Below are positions 45,947 to 54,060 of a stretch of DNA of 64,000 nucleotides, piece by piece; position 1 is the first letter of the stretch, and every line of letters starts with the position of its first letter. Source of the stretch: Oceanicola sp. (GTDB taxonomy: Bacteria > Pseudomonadota > Alphaproteobacteria > Rhodobacterales > Rhodobacteraceae); NCBI GenBank assembly GCA_017792405.1, contig CP051231.1, forward strand, positions 1,528,011 through 1,592,010. The letters run 5' to 3'. Both the position numbers and the translations under genes were made by a program. The notes beneath the pieces are model-generated. The model worked only from the letters and a program-made list of their open reading frames with translations. It had not been told where the DNA came from and did not search any database.

Positions 45947-47221
45947 ATGGGTAAAGCGCCAGACGCCTTTCGCACCATCTCTGAAGTGGCCGACTGGCTG
46001 GGCGTGCAGACCCATGTTCTGCGCTTCTGGGAAAGCAAGTTCACACAGGTGAAACCGCTGAAGCGGGCCGGTGGGCGGCGGTATTACCGCCCCGCCGACA
46101 TGGAGCTGTTGGGCGGCATCCGAAAGCTGCTGCATGAGGACGGGCTGACCATCAAGGGCGCCCAGAAGTTCATCCGCGAGAACGGTGTGAAGGCGGTGGC
46201 CGAACTGTCGCCGCCGGTCGAAGACGAGGGCGATGCGCCCGCCGCTGTTGCCGCCGAGGCGGCGGCTGCGATGATGCCCGAGGCGGAGGCCGAGGTGTAT
46301 GTGCATGCGGCCCGTGCCGAGGATGCGCCCGAGGCTCCGGTGGATGTAACGGGCGAGGCCCCTGCCCCCGCCGTTGAGCCGGAACCCGAGGGATACTTTG
46401 ACGCCGTCGATGTGACCGGCGAGGACGCTGCGCCCGCGGTGGAGCCCGAGCCGGAGGGATATTTCGACGCGGTGGATGTGTCAGCCGAAGAGCCTGCACC
46501 GGCGGTTGAGCCGGAGATTTCGGAGACCGTGGACATTTCCGGCGAGGAACCCGCACCGGCGGTCGAGCCTGAACCGGAAGGCTACTTTGATGCGGTCGAT
46601 GTGTCTGCCGAAGAGCCTGCGCCTATTGTGGAGCCGGAGATTTCGGAGACGGTGGATGTGACCGGCGAGGCTCCTGCACCAGTGGTGGAACCCGAGCCGC
46701 AAGGGTACTTCGATGCGGTCGATGTGACCGGCGAAGAGCCTGCGCCTGCGGCTGAGCCGGAAAGCGAACCGGCGGAGGTCGCGAATCTCTTTGACGACGA
46801 ACCGGAAGACCCTGCCGAAGAGGCGAACGCCCCGGCCCCGGCGGCGGAGAGAGACGAGGATGAGGAATTGGCGCTGCCGAGCTTCATCCGCAAGCCGATG
46901 GAGGGGCAGGAAACCACCGTGCCGCCGCTCACCCCCGGCCCGCTGCCGCTTGGCGAAGAGGATCGCGTGGGGGAAACCGCGCCGGAGGAAATTGACAGCC
47001 GATTTGCCGGCGTGGGTGCAGGCGAAGTGCCCGACCGTGCGCCCGAACCCGAGGCGGAAGAGCCTGCCTACGCGCCGGTGGATTTTGTCGCCGCGGTGGC
47101 GCCGGACCCCGAGATGCCCCTGCCCCAGCAGATCACCGCGAGCGACGAGGCTGCGCTGGATGCCGCCGCGCTGCGGCCGCTCTACGACCGTTTGCTGGCG
47201 CTGCGGGCGCGGATGGGGTGA
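45947..47221 (+). CDS. MerR-type regulator with long acidic repeat domain
   Basis: 424 residues. Residues 1-85 are a MerR helix-turn-helix: [48 protein letters not shown], then a short coiled coil. From residue 132 to about 277 it has seven imperfect 19-22-residue acidic repeats ([21 protein letters not shown]). The C-terminus is also acidic and ends in a short helix ([17 protein letters not shown]). The family member next to ihfA is conserved in alphaproteobacteria with an acidic tail of variable length. Ligand and targets are unknown. No cysteines suited to metal sensing are seen in the regulator core. Confidence 0.87.
   Translation: MGKAPDAFRTISEVADWLGVQTHVLRFWESKFTQVKPLKRAGGRRYYRPADMELLGGIRKLLHEDGLTIKGAQKFIRENGVKAVAELSPPVEDEGDAPAAVAAEAAAAMMPEAEAEVYVHAARAEDAPEAPVDVTGEAPAPAVEPEPEGYFDAVDVTGEDAAPAVEPEPEGYFDAVDVSAEEPAPAVEPEISETVDISGEEPAPAVEPEPEGYFDAVDVSAEEPAPIVEPEISETVDVTGEAPAPVVEPEPQGYFDAVDVTGEEPAPAAEPESEPAEVANLFDDEPEDPAEEANAPAPAAERDEDEELALPSFIRKPMEGQETTVPPLTPGPLPLGEEDRVGETAPEEIDSRFAGVGAGEVPDRAPEPEAEEPAYAPVDFVAAVAPDPEMPLPQQITASDEAALDAAALRPLYDRLLALRARMG
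46340..46777 (+). repeat. Seven in-frame acidic repeats in the MerR-family gene
   Basis: Seven tandem imperfect repeats of 57-66 bases encode units starting VDVTGE or VDVSAE with a [11 protein letters not shown] core; five of the units run on into YFDA or a similar end and two shorter ones end EISET. The codon-level similarity suggests recent duplication. The array is in frame throughout. Confidence 0.85.
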
Positions 47222-47297
47222 GCGGCTGGCGCGGCGCGAAAATCGCCGCTGATCTCCCCTTGCATGGGCGGCAGAATCGTCTAAAAAGCCCGGACGT

Positions 47298-47374
47298 CGG
47301 GCTATGGCGCAGTCTGGTAGCGCGTCCGTCTGGGGGACGGAAGGTCGTAGGTTCAAGTCCTGCTAGCCCGACCA
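47298..47374 (+). tRNA. tRNA-Pro (anticodon GGG)
   Basis: 77 bases including the encoded CCA. The acceptor arms CGGGCTA / TAGCCCG pair perfectly, the anticodon stem is TCCGT / ACGGA with loop CTGGGGG giving anticodon GGG (Pro, reads CCC/CCT), and the T arm GTAGG-TTCAAGT-CCTGC fits. The C1:G72 pair is typical of tRNA-Pro. It lies between the MerR gene and the dCTP deaminase gene. Confidence 0.95.
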
Positions 47375-47440
47375 ACAGTTTCATGAACGCCCGCACCCGT
47401 AAGGGTCGCGGGCGTTTGCTTTGACGGGGGTGCGCAAGCC

Positions 47441-48523
47441 ATGAGCGAGACCACGGGCGTTCTGCCGGGGCAGGCGATTTCGGCGATGATCGAACGGGGC
47501 AGCCTGCGCGGCACGCCCGCTGTCACCGAGGCCCAGATCCAACCCGCCAGCCTTGATCTGCGTTTGGGAACCGTGGCTTACCGCGTGCGCGCCTCCTTCC
47601 TGCCGGGCAAGGGCGCGACCGTGGCCGAGCGGCTGGGCGAGTTCAGGATGCATGAGGTGTCGCTTGAGGGCGGCGCGGTGTTGGAAAAGGGCTGCGTCTA
47701 TCTCGTGCCGCTGATGGAGAGCCTGAGCCTTGAGCCGGGGCTGACGGCGGTGGCCAATGCCAAGAGCTCCACCGGGCGGCTGGACCTGCTCACTCGGCTT
47801 GTGACCGACCGGGGTGTGGAGTTTGACCGGGTGCCTGCGGGCTACGAAGGCCCGCTTTATGCCGAGATTTGCCCGCGCAGCTTTTCGGTGCTGGTGCGGC
47901 CGGGGATGCGGCTGAACCAGCTGCGCTTCCGGCGCGGGCAAGCGGTGCTGGATGACGCGGCGCTGCGCGCGCTCCATGCCGAGGTGCCGCTGGTGGACGG
48001 TGCGGCGGTGATTGACGATGGCCTTGGCTTTTCGGTCGATCTGGAACCGGGAGATGACGGGCTGGTGGGCTACCGCGCCAAGCCGCACACCGGGATCATC
48101 GACCTCGACCGGATCGGTGAATACCCAGCGGCGGAGTTCTGGGAGCGGATTGAAACGCAGGAGGGGCGGATCATTCTCGATCCGGGGGCCTTCTATATTC
48201 TGGTGAGCCGCGAGGCGGTGACGATCCCGCCGATGTATGCCGCCGAGATGGCGCCCTACCTGGCGCTGGTGGGCGAGTTCCGGGTGCATTACGCGGGCTT
48301 CTTCGACCCTGGGTTCGGCCATGCCGAGGCGGGGGGCGCAGGCTCGCGCGGGGTGCTGGAGGTGCGCTGCCACGAGGCGCCCTTCGTGCTGGAGCACGGG
48401 CAGGTCGTGGGGCGACTGATCTATGAGCGCATGGCCGAGCGGCCCGAGCGGCTTTATGGCGCGGAGATCGCCTCCAACTACCAGGGCCAGGGGCTGAAGC
48501 TGGCCAAGCACTTCAAGGTTTAG
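47441..48523 (+). CDS. dcd: 2'-deoxycytidine 5'-triphosphate deaminase, double-domain form
   Basis: 360 residues, nearly twice the length of E. coli Dcd. Residues 1-175 form one dUTPase-fold unit with the active-site-like NAKSSTGRLDL and LYAEICPRSFSVLVRPGMRLNQLRF. Residues ~200-360 form a second (VGEFRVHYAGFFDPGFG, GVLEVRCHEAPFVLEHGQVVGRL). It makes dUTP from dCTP for dTMP synthesis. The long form is common in Rhodobacterales. Which half is catalytic should be resolved by structure; motifs favour the first for Ser/Arg and the second for the FDPGF loop. Confidence 0.88.
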   Translation: MSETTGVLPGQAISAMIERGSLRGTPAVTEAQIQPASLDLRLGTVAYRVRASFLPGKGATVAERLGEFRMHEVSLEGGAVLEKGCVYLVPLMESLSLEPGLTAVANAKSSTGRLDLLTRLVTDRGVEFDRVPAGYEGPLYAEICPRSFSVLVRPGMRLNQLRFRRGQAVLDDAALRALHAEVPLVDGAAVIDDGLGFSVDLEPGDDGLVGYRAKPHTGIIDLDRIGEYPAAEFWERIETQEGRIILDPGAFYILVSREAVTIPPMYAAEMAPYLALVGEFRVHYAGFFDPGFGHAEAGGAGSRGVLEVRCHEAPFVLEHGQVVGRLIYERMAERPERLYGAEIASNYQGQGLKLAKHFKV

Positions 48524-48566
48524 GGCAGAGACCCCGCTTGCACGGCTGCGCCTTTGGCGGCCTCGG

Positions 48567-48595
48567 GATTGAGTATTTTCAGCAAGAAAATGAAA
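48567..48595. repeat. Recurrent intergenic motif between convergent genes
   Basis: ATTGAGTATTTTCAGCAAGAAAATGA is an AT-rich sequence of a kind often found in Rhodobacteraceae intergenic regions. It lies between the dcd stop and the LysR-family stop. It has weak internal pairing (TTTTC / GAAAA) around AGCAA and may terminate both genes. Confidence 0.4.
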
Positions 48596-48605
48596 CGGTT
48601 GCGCC

Positions 48606-49520
48606 CTAGACCGGGAGCGCGGCGAGGCGGCTTTGGCCGGCTTCGCGCAGGATCTCGGCGAGGGTGGTGAACCAGCCGTCATCTGTGGCGGTGCGGCGGC
48701 GCAGCAGGCCGAGCGTGCGGGCGGGCTGAGGCTCGGAGAAGCGGCGCAGCGCCAGTTTGGGGGCGGCGGCCAGCTCGGAGGCGGCGGCCAGCTCGGGCAG
48801 GAAGGTGAAGCCGAAGCCCTCGGCCACGAGGCCCGAGAGCGTGGCCAGCGAAGAGGCTCCCAGATCCACCCGCGTGTCGGCCCGGCGCAGGGCGCAGACC
48901 TCCAGCGCCTGATCGGCGAGGCAATGGCCCTCTTCAAGCAGCAGCAGGCGGTCGGGGTCGAGCGCATTGGGGCTGATCGAGGCGCCCTGCCCGGCCAGCG
49001 TGGCGGCGTTGCCCGCGAGCAGGAAGCGATCGGCGAAGAGCGGCTCTTCGATCATCCCGGCCCGGCCCGAGGGGAGCGCGACCACGGCAGCATCGAGCCG
49101 CCCGGCCTCCAACGCGTCGAGAACGGATTCGGTCTGGCTTTCGCGGATGCGCAGCTCAAGCGTTAGGTTGCGCGAGCGGATCAGCGGCAGGGCCACGGGC
49201 AACAGGTACGGCGCGACCGTGGGGATGACGCCAAGCGCCAGCCGCCCGCCCAGCCCCTCGCGCCAGCGCGTCGCCTGCTCCAGCGCGTCCATCTCGGCCA
49301 GCACCGCACGAGCATGGGCCAGAAGCTCGTGGCCTGCGGGCGTGAGCACGGCGCGGCGCGGCTGACGCTCCACCAACCGCAGGCCGGTTTGCGCCTCCAT
49401 CTCCTTGATTTGCTGGCTCAGCGCGGGCTGGGAGATATGCACAAGTTCCGCCGCCCGCACAAAACTTCCGGTTTCGGCAAGGGCGGTAAAGGAGCGGAGT
49501 TGGCGGAGGGTGAGGTTCAT
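48606..49520 (-). CDS. LysR-family regulator, OxyR-like
   Basis: About 304 residues. LysR helix-turn-helix at the N-terminus (LRQLRSFTALAETGSFVRAAELVHISQPALSQQIKEME) and an effector domain. The OxyR-type sequence GHCLADQALEVCALRR carries two cysteines around residue 207 that would match OxyR redox Cys199/Cys208. This points to peroxide sensing, though other LysR members share the general fold. The start at 49520 is the conserved MNLTLRQLRSF. It is divergent from the VIT-type transporter gene across about 220 bases; OxyR-type regulators often control divergent stress genes. Confidence 0.85.
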   Translation of the reverse strand: MNLTLRQLRSFTALAETGSFVRAAELVHISQPALSQQIKEMEAQTGLRLVERQPRRAVLTPAGHELLAHARAVLAEMDALEQATRWREGLGGRLALGVIPTVAPYLLPVALPLIRSRNLTLELRIRESQTESVLDALEAGRLDAAVVALPSGRAGMIEEPLFADRFLLAGNAATLAGQGASISPNALDPDRLLLLEEGHCLADQALEVCALRRADTRVDLGASSLATLSGLVAEGFGFTFLPELAAASELAAAPKLALRRFSEPQPARTLGLLRRRTATDDGWFTTLAEILREAGQSRLAALPV

Positions 49521-49739
49521 AAGGCGAGCTAATCGCAGCGCGGCAAAAAAGCAATTTCCATCTCGGAGCGAATCCGGGCAGAAACTGCGGAATTCCACCA
49601 CTCCGGAATGAAGCCGGGCCGTCAGGCCGGTTTCTGGCGGGCCCCGTCCCCAGCGGGCGCCCGCCACCTTGACCGAGCGCAAGGAAAGGCTCGCGGGCGC
49701 GTGGCATGCTGCATTTGCAGCCAGCCGGATGAGCCAGAC

Positions 49740-50405
49740 ATGCCCCTGACCGACCACCTGAAGCAAATCACCTATGGCGGGAATGACGGGATCGTCACCA
49801 CCTTTGCCATCGTCGCCGGATTCGCCGGGGCGGAGGCCGAGGGGGCGGCGGGAATCGGGGCGCTAGCGGTGCTGGTCTTCGGGCTGGCCAACCTCTTTGC
49901 CGATGGGGTCTCGATGGGGCTGGGCGAGTTTCTTTCCACCCGCTCGGCGCGGGCGCTTTACCGGGCGGAGCGGGCGCGGGTGCTGGCCCGGGCGGACCGG
50001 GCGGCGCTGGTGGCGGTGCTGGGGCAGCGGGGCCTTGGCCCGGCGACGGCGGTGCGGGTGGCGGAGGGTTTGGAGGAAAGCCCGGAGCTGGTGGCCGACC
50101 TGCTGGCGGGTGCGGGCGTGGCACTGCCCGACATGCGCAGCGCCCGGCCCGCGGTGGATGGCCTCGTGACCTTTGGCGCCTTTCTGGCCTTCGGGCTCGT
50201 GCCGCTGCTGCCGTTCCTCCTCGCGGGGCCGGAGGCGGGCAGCGCGGCTGCTTCGGCGGTTGCGAGCCTCGGGGCCCTGCTGGCGCTCGGGCTGCTCCGG
50301 GCGCGGGCGACGGGTGAGCGGGTGGCACGCGCGCTGGCGGAGGTGGTGGGCGTGGGGGCGCTTTGCGGGCTGGTGGCCTTTGCCGTGGGGGCCTTGGTGG
50401 GCTGA
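49740..50405 (+). CDS. VIT1/CCC1-family membrane protein (iron/manganese transporter type)
   Basis: About 221 residues with four to five hydrophobic segments. The signature YGGNDGIVTTFAIVAGFAGA near the N-terminus and GLANLFADGVSMGLGEFLSTRSAR belong to the Ccc1/VIT1 family, which moves Fe2+ or Mn2+ across membranes. Bacterial members are plausible metal exporters. Divergence from an OxyR-like gene suggests oxidative or metal stress control. The start at 49740 was chosen to begin at MPLTDHLKQITYGG; there is no clear Shine-Dalgarno there. Confidence 0.85.
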   Translation: MPLTDHLKQITYGGNDGIVTTFAIVAGFAGAEAEGAAGIGALAVLVFGLANLFADGVSMGLGEFLSTRSARALYRAERARVLARADRAALVAVLGQRGLGPATAVRVAEGLEESPELVADLLAGAGVALPDMRSARPAVDGLVTFGAFLAFGLVPLLPFLLAGPEAGSAAASAVASLGALLALGLLRARATGERVARALAEVVGVGALCGLVAFAVGALVG

Positions 50406-50412
50406 CGACTAC

Positions 50413-50529
50413 CCGGACAAAGAAAAAACCCGCGCGGGGATTACCCCGCCCCGGACCAAGAAAAAACCGCGCGGGGACCACCCCGCCCCGGACCAACAAA
50501 AAACCCGCGCGGGGATAACCCCGCGCGGG
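50413..50529 (-). repeat. Three tandem 37-38-base terminator-like repeats
   Basis: Three copies starting with CCGGAC(C)AA(G/C) at 50413, 50451 and 50488 each contain an A6 run and a GC-rich hairpin. The last copy has a perfect 11-base stem (CCCGCGCGGGG ... CCCCGCGCGGG, loop ATAA) at 50504-50529. On the minus strand the A-run reads as T6 directly after the stem, which is a rho-independent terminator for the DUF6456-type gene. The other two copies have degraded stems. Confidence 0.8.
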
Positions 50530-50564
50530 CTCCAGCAGAGGAGACTGCTCACCTCAATCCTGCG

Positions 50565-51701
50565 TCAGCCGATCATATGCGCCTCCGGCCCGTAGGCCTC
50601 TTCGTAGTGCCGCTTCAGCCGTTGGAGCGCGATGCGCAGCACGATCTTGCCGGAGCGGGCCGACCAGCCCATGCGCTTTTCGGTGGCTTCCAACCCTTCG
50701 AGAAAGCAGCAGCAGCGCAGCACCATGTCACCCAATCCGGGGCCAAGATCGCGCAGCGCCTCGGCCACGCGGGCACGGCTGGCGGCGGGGCCGTTGGCCG
50801 GGCCCTTGCCCGCCTCAAACCGGCCCCGGGTGCCGCCGGTCAGGAAGTTGTCCCAGTTCTGGGCCACGCGCGGGCCCATCTGCGCCATCTCGAAATCTTC
50901 GCGCAGGCGCTCGGCGGCGGCGACCAGATCGGCACCGAGGAAGGGTTTGCCATCCTTCTCGCGGCGGCGGGCCAGCGCCGTGACCGGGCTTTCTGCGCGG
51001 TTGTAGCGGATCTTGCGGGGCTTATCCTCGCCCGCGTCGGCCTCTTCGATATCGGCGTGCTGCCATGTGAAGGGGGTCATCCCCTCGGCAAAGCCGCCTG
51101 CCCCGCCCTCGGTTTCGGCCAGCATCCGCTTGAGCGCGGCGCGGCCTGCGGCGGTGATGGTGTAGCTGGCGACCCGGCCGGGCTTGCGCAGGGCGATCCA
51201 CTCCTTGAGGGCAAAGGCTTGCGCCACCTCGCGGTCGACCACGGCGGTGCGGGTCGAGCGCCCATCGGCAAGGCTGCGGACCACGGCGGCCTTTTCAAGA
51301 TCGGCGGCCACGGCCAGCACCGCGCCCGATTCCGACAGGCGGCGGAGGATGCGGCGGCCCTCACGGGCGACGGTGGCTTCATCACAGATCTTGCGGTCGG
51401 GGGTGAAATGGCGGCTCATGCTCAGCGTCTCCTTGGCGGCCCGGGGCTTGCCCGCGGCCTCACACAGGTTGAAATGCACCTGCCCGAGACTGGCGAGAGC
51501 CTCATCGACAAGCGGATCGTCACGACGCTGTTCAAATCGCCTTATCTGCCTGAGAATCGTGGAGGCATGGACCCCCTCCGACCGCGCCAGCCCCCGAATG
51601 GAGAGCCCCGCCTCGGTGTGTTTCAGGTAGTGCAATGCGCTTCTGGGCACCCATTGTGGCACCGCTGCGGAGTCCTCCAGGTCTCCGATAATCCCGGTCA
51701 T
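50565..51701 (-). CDS. Helix-turn-helix protein with DUF6456-like domain
   Basis: About 378 residues from the ATG at 51701 (AAGGGGAC upstream); 26 more residues would be included from an ATG at 51779. An N-terminal helix-turn-helix (HYLKHTEAGLSIRGLARSEGVHASTILRQIRRFEQRRD) precedes a second winged-helix-like part (GRVASYTITAAGRAALKRML) and a C-terminal conserved domain ending IALQRLKRHYEEAYG. It resembles DUF6456 regulators of Rhodobacterales (assignment from memory, moderate). Function unknown, probably DNA-binding. It ends just before three terminator repeats. Confidence 0.72.
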   Translation of the reverse strand: MTGIIGDLEDSAAVPQWVPRSALHYLKHTEAGLSIRGLARSEGVHASTILRQIRRFEQRRDDPLVDEALASLGQVHFNLCEAAGKPRAAKETLSMSRHFTPDRKICDEATVAREGRRILRRLSESGAVLAVAADLEKAAVVRSLADGRSTRTAVVDREVAQAFALKEWIALRKPGRVASYTITAAGRAALKRMLAETEGGAGGFAEGMTPFTWQHADIEEADAGEDKPRKIRYNRAESPVTALARRREKDGKPFLGADLVAAAERLREDFEMAQMGPRVAQNWDNFLTGGTRGRFEAGKGPANGPAASRARVAEALRDLGPGLGDMVLRCCCFLEGLEATEKRMGWSARSGKIVLRIALQRLKRHYEEAYGPEAHMIG

Positions 51702-51941
51702 CCTCGCCGTCCCCTTCGATGTGCCCCTTGTGATCTTTTGTGGGGCAATCTCTGATGTATCAGTCTCCAGCATATACAACCTAGAGGCGAATTGGTTACT
51801 CAGAAGTTAACAATGCGTCGTAAGGCTCAGCTTTGTCTAAAATTTGTGAAAAATTACTGCCGGTGCGTTCGCTCAATCGCTGATTGCGCAACACCCGCAT
51901 AGGTTGTGCCACTGTGGCCCCGGCAACTCTGGGAGACCACC

Positions 51942-52274
51942 ATGACAGATCAAACCCCCATTCGCACCCAAGGTCATCAGGCCCGCAAGACAACCGGCCC
52001 GCTCGGCGGGTTGCGCCGGCCCAAGCTGTTGATTCGGGCCGCGCGGCTCGGGCTGGCCGACTATTCCCGCACCCGCGATCTGAAGCGGATCATGCGGGTG
52101 GCCACCCTGCCCGCCCCCACCCAGGCCGTGCGCGACCTGATCCGCACCGAGGCGGAGATGGAGGAAGGGCGGCAGACCGGGCTTTCGACCTATTCGGTCA
52201 TCCGCCACGTGGAGGTGATGATCGCCCTGCTGGCCGAGGCCCGGCTGCTGCCGCAGGAAACCGCCGGGGGGTGA
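51942..52274 (+). CDS. Small conserved protein (DUF6477-like)
   Basis: 110 residues, basic N-terminal half (HQARKTTGPLGGLRRPKLLIRAARLGLADYSRTRDLKRIMR) and an amphipathic C-terminal helix (SVIRHVEVMIALLAEARLL). No signal peptide or membrane segment. It resembles the DUF6477 small proteins of Rhodobacterales, a family of unknown function. Divergent from the DUF6456-like regulator, so a functional link between the two is possible. GGGAGACCACC precedes the ATG at 51942. Confidence 0.6.
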   Translation: MTDQTPIRTQGHQARKTTGPLGGLRRPKLLIRAARLGLADYSRTRDLKRIMRVATLPAPTQAVRDLIRTEAEMEEGRQTGLSTYSVIRHVEVMIALLAEARLLPQETAGG

Positions 52275-52322
52275 ACGGGGCTTTGGGGGCCTGAGCGCCC
52301 CCGCGCCCGATCTTGTGCCCGA

Positions 52323-53876
52323 TCACGACATGGAGTCGGGCAGCACCTCTTTGCGCTTGGCCACGAAGGCCTCCAGCTCTTCGCGGATGCCTTCGTCGAG
52401 CGCCGGGGCCTGATAGGCGCCAAGCAGCTTATGCACCCGGTCGGCGGCCAGCGTCGCGGTATCGCGCGCGCCTTCCTCTTCCCATGTCTCGAAGGGCTTG
52501 TAGTCCAGAACTTCAGACTTCCAGAAGGCGGTTTGATAGTTGGCCTGGGTGTGGGCGCAGCCAAGGTAGTGGCCGCCGGGGCCGACCTCGCGCAGGGCGT
52601 CCATCGCCTGACCGTTCTCATCGACCGGAACGGGCGCCGCGAGGCGGTGCAGGATGCCGAGTTGATCGGCGTCCATCACGAATTTCTCGTAGGACGAAAC
52701 AAGGCCGCCCTCGAGCCAGCCGCAGGCGTGCAGCATGAAGTTGACGCCGGAGAGCAGGCCCATGTTCAGCGAGTTCGCGGTTTCATAAGCGGCCTGCGCA
52801 TCGGGCAGCTTGGAGCCGTTGAACGAGCCGGAGGAACGGAACGGCAGGCCGAGGCGGCGGGCGAGCTGGCCCGCGCCATAGGTGACCTGGCTGGCCTCGG
52901 GGGTGCCGAAGGTGGGGGCGCCAGAGTTCATGTCGATCGAGGTGACGAAGGCGCCAAAGATCACCGGCGCGCCGGGTTTTACCAGCTGGCTGTAGGCCAC
53001 GCCCGCCAGCACCTCGGCCAGCACCTGCGTGAGCGTGCCCGCCACCGAGACCGGTGCCATTGCCCCGCCGACGATGAAGGGAGAGATGATGCAGGCCTGC
53101 CCGGCCTCGGCATAGGCCTCCAGCGCGCCCATCATCACCGAATCGAAGGTGAGCGGTGAGTTGATGTTGATCAGCGAGGTCATGGCGCAGCGCCCGTTCA
53201 GCCCGCCCTCCTCGCCCTTGAACAGGATCTCGGCCATCGCCACCGAATCCACCGCGCGGCTCGGCTCGGTGACCGAGCCCATGAACGGCTTGTCCGACAG
53301 CGTGATGTGGCTCATCAGCATGTCGAGGTGGCGCTTGGCGACCGGAATATCGGTCGGCTCGCAGACCGTTCCGCCCGAGTGGTGCAGCCACTTGGACATG
53401 TAGCCCAGTTTCACGAAGTTGTTGAAATCATCCATCGTGGCGTAGCGGCGGCCGCCCGAATTGTCGCGCACGAAGGGCGGTCCGTAGACCGGAGCGAGCA
53501 CGAGGTTCTTGCCGCCGATCTCGACGTTGCGCTCAGGATTGCGGGCGATCTGGGTGAACTGGCCGGGCGCGGTTTCGCAGAGTTTGCGGGCCAGCCCGCG
53601 CGGAATATGCACCCGCTCGCCCTCGACCGTTGCCCCCGCCTCGCGCCAGCGCTCCAGCGCCTTGGGGTTCTCGACAAAGGCCACGCCGATCTCTTCGAGC
53701 ACGGTCTCGGCGTTGTGCTCGATGATCTCCAGCGCCTCCTCGTTCAGGATTTCGAGGTTGGGGATGGCACGGGTGATGAACTTCGCGGCCTCGATCTTGA
53801 ACCCGGTGCGCTCCGCCCGGCGCGCGGCTCCGCCGCCACCGCGCCCGCGCCGCCTGCCTGCCGCTGCATCCGTCAT
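52323..53876 (-). CDS. MttB/MtgB-family corrinoid-dependent methyltransferase (non-pyrrolysine)
   Basis: About 517 residues, a TIM-barrel methyltransferase of COG5598/MttB family. No in-frame amber codon interrupts it, so it lacks the pyrrolysine of archaeal MttB and belongs with glycine-betaine- or proline-betaine-type enzymes such as MtgB. Landmarks: TRAIPNLEILNEEALEIIEHNAETVLEEIGVAF at the N-terminus, DMNSGAPTFGTPEASQVTYGAGQLARRLGLP in the middle, and GPGGHYLGCAHTQANYQTAFW near the C-terminus. Expected reaction: transfer of a methyl from a quaternary amine to a corrinoid protein. Start at 53876; the corrinoid partner is not in this window. Confidence 0.88.
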   Translation of the reverse strand: MTDAAAGRRRGRGGGGAARRAERTGFKIEAAKFITRAIPNLEILNEEALEIIEHNAETVLEEIGVAFVENPKALERWREAGATVEGERVHIPRGLARKLCETAPGQFTQIARNPERNVEIGGKNLVLAPVYGPPFVRDNSGGRRYATMDDFNNFVKLGYMSKWLHHSGGTVCEPTDIPVAKRHLDMLMSHITLSDKPFMGSVTEPSRAVDSVAMAEILFKGEEGGLNGRCAMTSLININSPLTFDSVMMGALEAYAEAGQACIISPFIVGGAMAPVSVAGTLTQVLAEVLAGVAYSQLVKPGAPVIFGAFVTSIDMNSGAPTFGTPEASQVTYGAGQLARRLGLPFRSSGSFNGSKLPDAQAAYETANSLNMGLLSGVNFMLHACGWLEGGLVSSYEKFVMDADQLGILHRLAAPVPVDENGQAMDALREVGPGGHYLGCAHTQANYQTAFWKSEVLDYKPFETWEEEGARDTATLAADRVHKLLGAYQAPALDEGIREELEAFVAKRKEVLPDSMS

Positions 53877-54060
53877 ACCCGAATCCTTTCCCTCAGAAGG
53901 GTTGCCTTTGCAGCCTGATAGCGGATGCCGGACGGGCTGCGAGGGCGGATTGCGCCGCCTCGGGGGGAAAAGCGACATGCCGAGGGCGTGCTGCGACGCG
54001 GCTTTGACCGGACGGGGGCAAAGATGCTTGAATGGCAGCCCATCGCGGAGGGAGGCCGCC

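Noticed and set aside
46084..46536. Ser/Ala-rich minus-strand frame opposite the MerR repeats
   Set aside because: Repeats in the MerR gene produce a repetitive antisense frame; no start signals or homology.
46340..46777. Possible CRISPR array from the repeats in the MerR gene
   Set aside because: The repeats are in frame, imperfect, without unique spacers, and code for acidic protein.
49795..50499. Proline-rich minus-strand frame near the VIT-type gene
   Set aside because: Antisense of a membrane-protein gene plus the terminator repeats; composition is that of a GC shadow.
50413..50529. Possible CRISPR or attachment site from the tandem repeats
   Set aside because: Units touch each other without spacers, and the hairpin with adjacent T-run on the minus strand explains them as terminators.
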